From JAJFKJ01 sp964443025 (GTDB taxonomy: Bacteria; Pseudomonadota; Gammaproteobacteria; JABCZS01), in the NCBI GenBank assembly GCA_964443025.1, contig CAYUEL010000096.1, positions 1 through 8,165 on the forward strand: a DNA stretch of 8,165 nt. Direction: 5' to 3'. Below the pieces are notes generated by a model, which was given only the letters and a program-made list of their open reading frames with translations, did no database searches and was not told the origin of the DNA. How positions within the stretch are numbered: the stretch's first letter is position 1; the number at the start of each line of letters is the position of its first letter. The position numbers and the translations under genes were made by a program. Shown one piece after another: positions 5,029 to 8,165 of this stretch.

Positions 5029-6405
5029 TCACTTTGGAACCCCCTCATTTGGGTGGAAATATGAGGATTGTGTTGTCGATAACAATGCAACCACTTTTTC
5101 CGCTAAATAAAGCGGTAAATGATAGATCGTTGAGTCTTGATTCTCACACAACGTATTTCCAGAAAGAATAACGCTCTTTTTAGGATGATAATTATCGATG
5201 TATTTTGCTAAGCTTTTAGCTCGAGTGATTATCCCGGATTTAACTTCCACAGGAATAATATCATCGTCGATGTTGATTAAAAACTCAATTTCATTGCGAT
5301 GGGTTTGCCAGCTATGAAGTTTCGAGGTGTCACCCGCAATCAATTGTTGAGCAACAAAATTCTCTGCAAAATAACCCTTGTATGTCCCAAAGTTATAATC
5401 CATTAGCGTTTTGGGTGCAAGCTCGCTCATTGAACCCAGAATACCAACATCAAACATGAAGAGTTTAAAAATGTTTTCCTTAGTATAAGCGTTTAAAGGA
5501 ATTTGCACGGTTTCAACAATAGGTATTTTTGTAACCAATTCTGCAGAATTAAGCCAATCAAGCACATTAACCAGTTGCGAATAACGATCAATATTGGGAA
5601 TGATGCCTTTAAATCTAAAGCGCGCCGCAGTATTGTCTTGGTTGATGGCAAGTTGATTTGGAATAGTGTGCCATGTGCGATCGATATGCATCGCATTCAC
5701 TTTTCCAGCATGTTTTGCAATATCCGCATAATAGGCATTGATCAGCTCTTCCTGCTTATGACGAACGTTTTTAGTAGCGGAGTACAAATCTTCTTGCGAT
5801 TCAGCAAAAATAGTAACAACTTCCGGCAATCCTCCCGTAATAAAATAATGTTTTAACCGCTCCCATAAACGGTTGTGCATTGGCTCTGATATTTTTGTAT
5901 TCAACGTAATGTTATTGAAATAATCGGATGTATGATGATCACCAATGCCAGCTAGAAACTCAGAAAATGTCATGGGATGAAGATGCATCATATCCACTTT
6001 CCCAACAGGATAAGATGATTCATTTAAATGCAAACCCAATAATGATCCTGCGCAACACAGTGCCAATTGTGGCATATCCTCGCAGAAGTATTTCAAGCTG
6101 GTGAGAGCTTTGGGACAGGCCTGTATCTCATCAAAGATGACTAAGTCATGAGCAACATCAATATCGGCTTTTAAAGCAAAACGTAATTCATTAATGATGT
6201 ACTTGGGGTCAAGGTTGTCACTAAACAGCGATTGAGCCCACGCTGCTTTTTCAAAATTAATGGTATGGCATTGGCGGAAACATTCTCGACCGAATTGCTC
6301 AAGAAGATAAGACTTACCTGTTTGGCGAACGCCCCGTAATATCAAGGGCTTACGCTTAGGGGCATCTTTCCATACCTTCAAATGTACCATGAGATGTCTT
6401 TTCAT
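5029..6405 (-). CDS. AAA_14/DUF4143-family ATPase
   Basis: This is a P-loop ATPase of the large archaeal/bacterial AAA_14 plus DUF4143 group, whose role is not established. The 458-residue protein shows Walker A GVRQTGKS (25-32), Walker B LVIFDEIQ (88-95, D92/E93), a sensor-1-like CCAGSLLG (117-124) and the conserved GGLPEVV (191-197). A winged-helix-like segment, TIPNQLAINQDN...WLNSAELVTKIP, spans about 247-295. The C-terminal DUF4143 region contains FKLFMFDVGIL (313-323) and a restriction-endonuclease-like set: E349 in GYFAENF, E374 in NEIEFLI, and E387/K389 in VEVKS. The ATG at 6403-6405 is the earliest possible start, since an in-frame stop lies two codons upstream. It lacks a Shine-Dalgarno sequence; another ATG at 6388-6390 is possible. 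It is head-to-head with the second ATPase and shares its upstream region. Confidence 0.9.
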   Translation of the reverse strand: MKRHLMVHLKVWKDAPKRKPLILRGVRQTGKSYLLEQFGRECFRQCHTINFEKAAWAQSLFSDNLDPKYIINELRFALKADIDVAHDLVIFDEIQACPKALTSLKYFCEDMPQLALCCAGSLLGLHLNESSYPVGKVDMMHLHPMTFSEFLAGIGDHHTSDYFNNITLNTKISEPMHNRLWERLKHYFITGGLPEVVTIFAESQEDLYSATKNVRHKQEELINAYYADIAKHAGKVNAMHIDRTWHTIPNQLAINQDNTAARFRFKGIIPNIDRYSQLVNVLDWLNSAELVTKIPIVETVQIPLNAYTKENIFKLFMFDVGILGSMSELAPKTLMDYNFGTYKGYFAENFVAQQLIAGDTSKLHSWQTHRNEIEFLINIDDDIIPVEVKSGIITRAKSLAKYIDNYHPKKSVILSGNTLCENQDSTIYHLPLYLAEKVVALLSTTQSSYFHPNEGVPK

Positions 6406-6411
6406 AAGCTA

Positions 6412-6440
6412 ATACTAACAAACTGGCACACTTTTTACAA
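6412..6440 (-). promoter_or_regulatory. Candidate promoter for the minus-strand ATPase, possibly leaderless
   Basis: On the minus strand, TTGTAA (6435-6440) and TAGTAT (6412-6417) are separated by 17 bp, matching the sigma70 pattern moderately. Only six bases separate the -10 hexamer from the ATG at 6405, so transcription would begin at or next to the start codon. That would explain the missing ribosome binding site. The -35 lies inside the first 13-bp dyad. Confidence 0.35.
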
Positions 6441-6508
6441 GTAAAAAATGTATAAAACACACACTTTTTGCAAGTAAAAACTGTAGTTTTTATACACTTT
6501 TTGCAAGT
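6427..6508. repeat. Three tandem 33-bp repeats carrying ACTT-N5-AAGT dyads
   Basis: Units start at 6427, 6460 and 6493, a period of exactly 33 bp. Units 1 and 2 match at about 25 of 33 positions. The constant part is YACACTTTTTRCAAGT, containing the dyad ACTT-TTTRC-AAGT at 6430-6442, 6463-6475 and 6496-6508. Units 1 and 2 extend the symmetry with T-tract and A-tract arms (TTTTTACAAGTAAAAA in unit 1); unit 3 keeps only the core. The array lies between divergent genes and overlaps candidate promoters both ways, so it looks like an operator array. Confidence 0.8.
6468..6496 (+). promoter_or_regulatory. Candidate promoter for the plus-strand ATPase
   Basis: TTGCAA (6468-6473) and TATACA (6491-6496) are separated by 17 bp. 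The -35 lies within the second dyad and the -10 abuts the third. Transcription would start near 6503, leaving a leader of about 90 bases before the ATG at 6596 that contains a fourth dyad. Confidence 0.4.
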
Positions 6509-6542
6509 TTGAGGCTTAGAGACGACGTTTTCTGGACAGCGC

Positions 6543-6587
6543 TCCGAAAATGGCGTACACTTTCGGAAAGTGATTCCGAAAATGGCG
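6543..6587. promoter_or_regulatory. TCCGAAAATGGCG direct repeats flanking a perfect 15-bp palindrome
   Basis: TCCGAAAATGGCG occurs at 6543-6555 and again at 6575-6587, 32 bp apart. Between them, CACTTTC-G-GAAAGTG (6558-6572) is a perfect palindrome whose inner 13 bases, ACTT-TCGGA-AAGT at 6559-6571, form a fourth copy of the upstream dyad. TTTCGGA in the palindrome is also the reverse complement of TCCGAAA in the flanking repeats. The segment ends eight bases before the preferred ATG and probably acts at the DNA or leader-RNA level. Confidence 0.65.
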
Positions 6588-6595
6588 GGTTTAAC

Positions 6596-7756
6596 ATGAT
6601 TCCTCGGCTACTCCAGCTTCCTCATGACGAGAGCTTCTTTTTATTTGGCGCCCGAGGTACGGGTAAAACCACGTTAATTGAGGCGAGTTTTGATCAAGAA
6701 ACAGCGTTATACATCAATTTGTTGAAAACTGAAGAAGAAGCAAGGTTTGCTCGCAATCCTGATCAATTGATTGATTTGGTAGCTGGAATGCCCGCTACAC
6801 AAACTCACGTCATCATTGATGAAATTCAAAAGCTACCGAAACTTCTTGATGTTGTGCATTACCTCATTGAGAAAACAAATAAATATTTTATATTAACGGG
6901 ATCTAGCGCTCGGAAACTGAAACGAGGTGGTGCGAATCTTTTAGCAGGAAGGGCATTTGAATATCACTTGTTTCCGCTTAATTACTTAGAAATAAAACAA
7001 CAATTTAATTTGATCGACGCCCTACAGTGGGGTATGTTGCCTAAACAACAAGAGCATTTAACAGAAGATAAAAAATCAAAATATTTGCAAGCTTATGCTA
7101 ACACTTATTTAAAAGAAGAAGTTTGGGAAGAACAGGTCATTCAAGAATTAGACCCTTTCCGTCGCTTCTTGGAAGTAGCTGCTCAAAGCAATGGAGAAAT
7201 AATTAATTTATCCAATATTGCTAATGATGTTGGAGTTGATGATAAAACCGTAAGAAATTATTTTTCTATATTAGAAGATACATTGATTGGTTTTGTTTTG
7301 GAACCATTTCAACATTCGTTTCGTAAGCGATTGAGCAAAAAACCAAAATTTTTCTTTTTTGATACGGGTGTTGCTCGAGCATTGTCGTATCGATTAACTA
7401 TTCCGTTGCAACCAAAAACAAGGCCTTATGGCGATGCATTTGAACATTTTATTATTACTCAGTGTAAACAATTAGCAAGTTATGCTCGAAAAGATTATCG
7501 TTTTTCTTATTTGCGTACTAAAGATGATGCTGAGGTTGATCTGATAGTTGAACGCCCAGGGCTGCCATTATTGTTTATTGAAATTAAAAGCAGTGAGGAA
7601 GTAGATGCTAGGGCAATCGTAACGCTCAGGCAACTTGCTCGTGATTATGGCGATTGCGAAGCCGTGTGTTTTTGCAATGAAAAGCATCCTAAATTAATTG
7701 ATGGTGTTTTTGTTTTTCCTTGGCAACAAGGGATGCAAAAGTATTTTTGGGATTAA
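6596..7756 (+). CDS. AAA_14/DUF4143-family ATPase, second subgroup
   Basis: From the ATG at 6596 the protein has 386 residues, a usual length for this family. It begins MIPRLLQLPHDESFFLFGAR, a typical start for this group. Landmarks are Walker A GARGTGKT (18-25), Walker B HVIIDEIQKLP (71-81, D75/E76), sensor-like ILTGSSARKLKR (99-110), a winged-helix segment INLSNIANDVGVDDKTVRNY (203-222) and FFFFDTGVARAL (252-263). A PD-(D/E)XK-like set follows: E283 in GDAFEHF, D315 in AEVDLI, and E329/K331 in FIEIKSS. All nuclease-like positions are kept. An in-frame TTG at 6509 would add 29 residues, but those codons are made of operator-like repeats and do not match the family, so I prefer 6596. No strong ribosome binding site precedes it. 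The target and cellular role are unknown. Confidence 0.9.
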   Translation: MIPRLLQLPHDESFFLFGARGTGKTTLIEASFDQETALYINLLKTEEEARFARNPDQLIDLVAGMPATQTHVIIDEIQKLPKLLDVVHYLIEKTNKYFILTGSSARKLKRGGANLLAGRAFEYHLFPLNYLEIKQQFNLIDALQWGMLPKQQEHLTEDKKSKYLQAYANTYLKEEVWEEQVIQELDPFRRFLEVAAQSNGEIINLSNIANDVGVDDKTVRNYFSILEDTLIGFVLEPFQHSFRKRLSKKPKFFFFDTGVARALSYRLTIPLQPKTRPYGDAFEHFIITQCKQLASYARKDYRFSYLRTKDDAEVDLIVERPGLPLLFIEIKSSEEVDARAIVTLRQLARDYGDCEAVCFCNEKHPKLIDGVFVFPWQQGMQKYFWD

Positions 7757-7766
7757 CGGTTAATGT

Positions 7767-7784
7767 GGCGCGGCCGGCCCCGCC
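7767..7784. terminator. GC-rich palindrome after the plus-strand ATPase, weak terminator candidate
   Basis: GGCG (7767-7770) pairs with CGCC (7781-7784) around a perfect 8-bp palindrome, GGCCGGCC (7772-7779). It starts ten bases after the ATPase stop and stands out as a GC-only island in AT-rich surroundings. The following bases, AATAAATT, contain no U-run, so intrinsic termination is uncertain. Confidence 0.35.
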
Positions 7785-7790
7785 AATAAA

Positions 7791-7841
7791 TTGACAAAAT
7801 ACCTTAGCAAAATTGCTTAAAGCGTTGGATAACGCTATCTT
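7791..7841 (+). promoter_or_regulatory. Candidate control region of the efflux adaptor gene
   Basis: A consensus -35 hexamer TTGACA lies at 7791-7796, but no good -10 is found 16-18 bp downstream. A weaker pair is TTGCTT (7813-7818) with TATCTT (7836-7841), 17 bp apart. Two dyads lie here: AGCAA-AA-TTGCT (7806-7817) and AGCGTT-GGAT-AACGCT (7821-7836). Such symmetric sites are common operators for TetR- or MarR-type repressors of efflux pumps; no such regulator gene is in the window. Confidence 0.35.
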
Positions 7842-7876
7842 TATAGATCACATACTTATTAAAATTAAGGTCAGCG

Positions 7877-8165
7877 ATGCAACCCTTTCGGAAAACCCCC
7901 GATTCGCTTCGCGAATCTGCCCCCTTAAAAGTGGGCAGTATATTTATTCTTTTCATGATTGCGATCATAGCGCTGATTTCTTGTGGTGAAAGCGAACCGC
8001 CCGCACCCAAAGTCACGGTGGAACAAGTAAAAAGACAAGATGTTACGGAAAGTAAAACTTACATTGCTACTATCCAAGCTATTAATACGATTGAGCTAGT
8101 GCCGCGTGTCGAAGGATTTTTAATTGGAAAATATTTTATCGGGGGTGATGATGTTGAAACCGGAC
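7877..8165 (+). CDS. RND efflux periplasmic adaptor lipoprotein (5' part)
   Basis: This is the start of a membrane-fusion (AcrA/MexA-type) adaptor, which links an inner-membrane RND pump to an outer-membrane channel in the periplasm. The first 96 codons are visible before the window ends. They encode a basic N-terminus, a hydrophobic segment (VGSIFILFMIAIIALIS, 19-35) and a lipobox LISC with C36 as the probable lipidated cysteine. The family core follows: PKVTVEQVKRQDVTESKTY, then TIELVPRVEGFLIGKYFIGGDDVETG, the barrel/lipoyl entry. An AAGG at 7867-7870 precedes the ATG by six bases. The leader before the hydrophobic core is long (18 residues) and contains a perfect DNA hairpin at 7901-7917. 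A pump gene would be expected just downstream of the window. Confidence 0.85.
   Translation, partial: MQPFRKTPDSLRESAPLKVGSIFILFMIAIIALISCGESEPPAPKVTVEQVKRQDVTESKTYIATIQAINTIELVPRVEGFLIGKYFIGGDDVETG
7901..7917. repeat. Perfect hairpin GATTCGC-TTC-GCGAATC within the adaptor signal-peptide codons
   Basis: Seven perfectly paired bases close a three-base loop, flanked by CCCCC on the left (7896-7900) and TGCCCCC on the right. It encodes residues 9-14 (DSLRES) of the adaptor leader, a part that varies freely in lipoprotein signals. It may be a small palindromic element inserted in or just before the original start region. Confidence 0.5.

Noticed and set aside
4968..5171. A 67-codon open frame on + downstream of the deformylase
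   Set aside because: It begins inside the stem structure at 4942-5000 and mostly overlaps the conserved-family ATPase on the opposite strand. Its composition suggests a chance frame.
5493..5856. Open frames on both strands inside the minus-strand ATPase
   Set aside because: They are shadows of the ATPase gene, which has full family motifs across this region.
6427..6508. Short CRISPR array
   Set aside because: The 33-bp periodicity comes from whole repeats with similar interiors. There are no distinct spacers and no cas genes.
6427..6508. Plasmid-type replication iterons
   Set aside because: There is no replication initiator gene or DnaA box cluster nearby, and the position between divergent genes fits an operator array better.
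6509..6595. An upstream TTG start adding 29 residues to the plus-strand ATPase
   Set aside because: The TTG abuts the third 33-bp repeat, the added codons consist of operator-like repeats, and the family N-terminus begins at the ATG at 6596.
7804..8016. A 70-codon open frame on the minus strand near the right end
   Set aside because: It overlaps the efflux adaptor start, whose lipobox and family core are clear, and runs through the embedded hairpin.

Overview
The window reads as a chromosomal stretch of a moderately AT-rich gammaproteobacterium. The evidence is the ATP synthase genes: the gamma C-terminus, the whole beta subunit and the epsilon subunit follow enterobacterial and other gammaproteobacterial sequences almost block by block. 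The genus cannot be fixed from this sequence. An intracellular or Legionella-like relative is possible, but nothing here proves it.

Layout. (1) 1-2195: the 3' end of the F1Fo ATP synthase operon, atpG (partial)-atpD-atpC, all on +. The two spacers inside it are unusually repeat-rich: related GC-rich hairpin-forming repeats lie before atpD (one copy) and before atpC (two tandem copies). (2) 2196-2484: a non-coding repeat cluster with direct and inverted copies of a related GC-rich sequence. (3) 2485-3282 (-): an unrecognised multi-pass membrane protein with an Asn-rich hydrophilic tail. It is divergent from a LysR-type regulator (3408-4358, +), which has a good sigma70-type promoter with a palindrome at the predicted transcription start. 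(4) 4396-4932 (+): a peptide deformylase close behind the regulator. (5) 5029-6405 (-) and 6596-7756 (+): two head-to-head AAA_14/DUF4143 ATPases from different subgroups. (6) 7877-8165 (+): the start of an RND efflux periplasmic adaptor lipoprotein, running off the window.

The most interesting region is the 190-bp divergent intergenic segment between the two ATPases. It holds four copies of a 13-bp dyad, ACTT-N5-AAGT. Three are in tandem at exactly 33-bp spacing and the fourth lies 63 bp further on inside a perfect 15-bp palindrome. This last copy alternates with direct copies of TCCGAAAATGGCG. Candidate promoters in both directions overlap these sites, so the pair looks co-regulated by a factor binding an iterated operator. 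That is inference; the repeats themselves are read directly from the sequence.

The remaining genes do not form an obvious single pathway. The ATP synthase genes are housekeeping. The regulator, membrane protein, ATPase pair and efflux adaptor look like accessory genes placed downstream of it.
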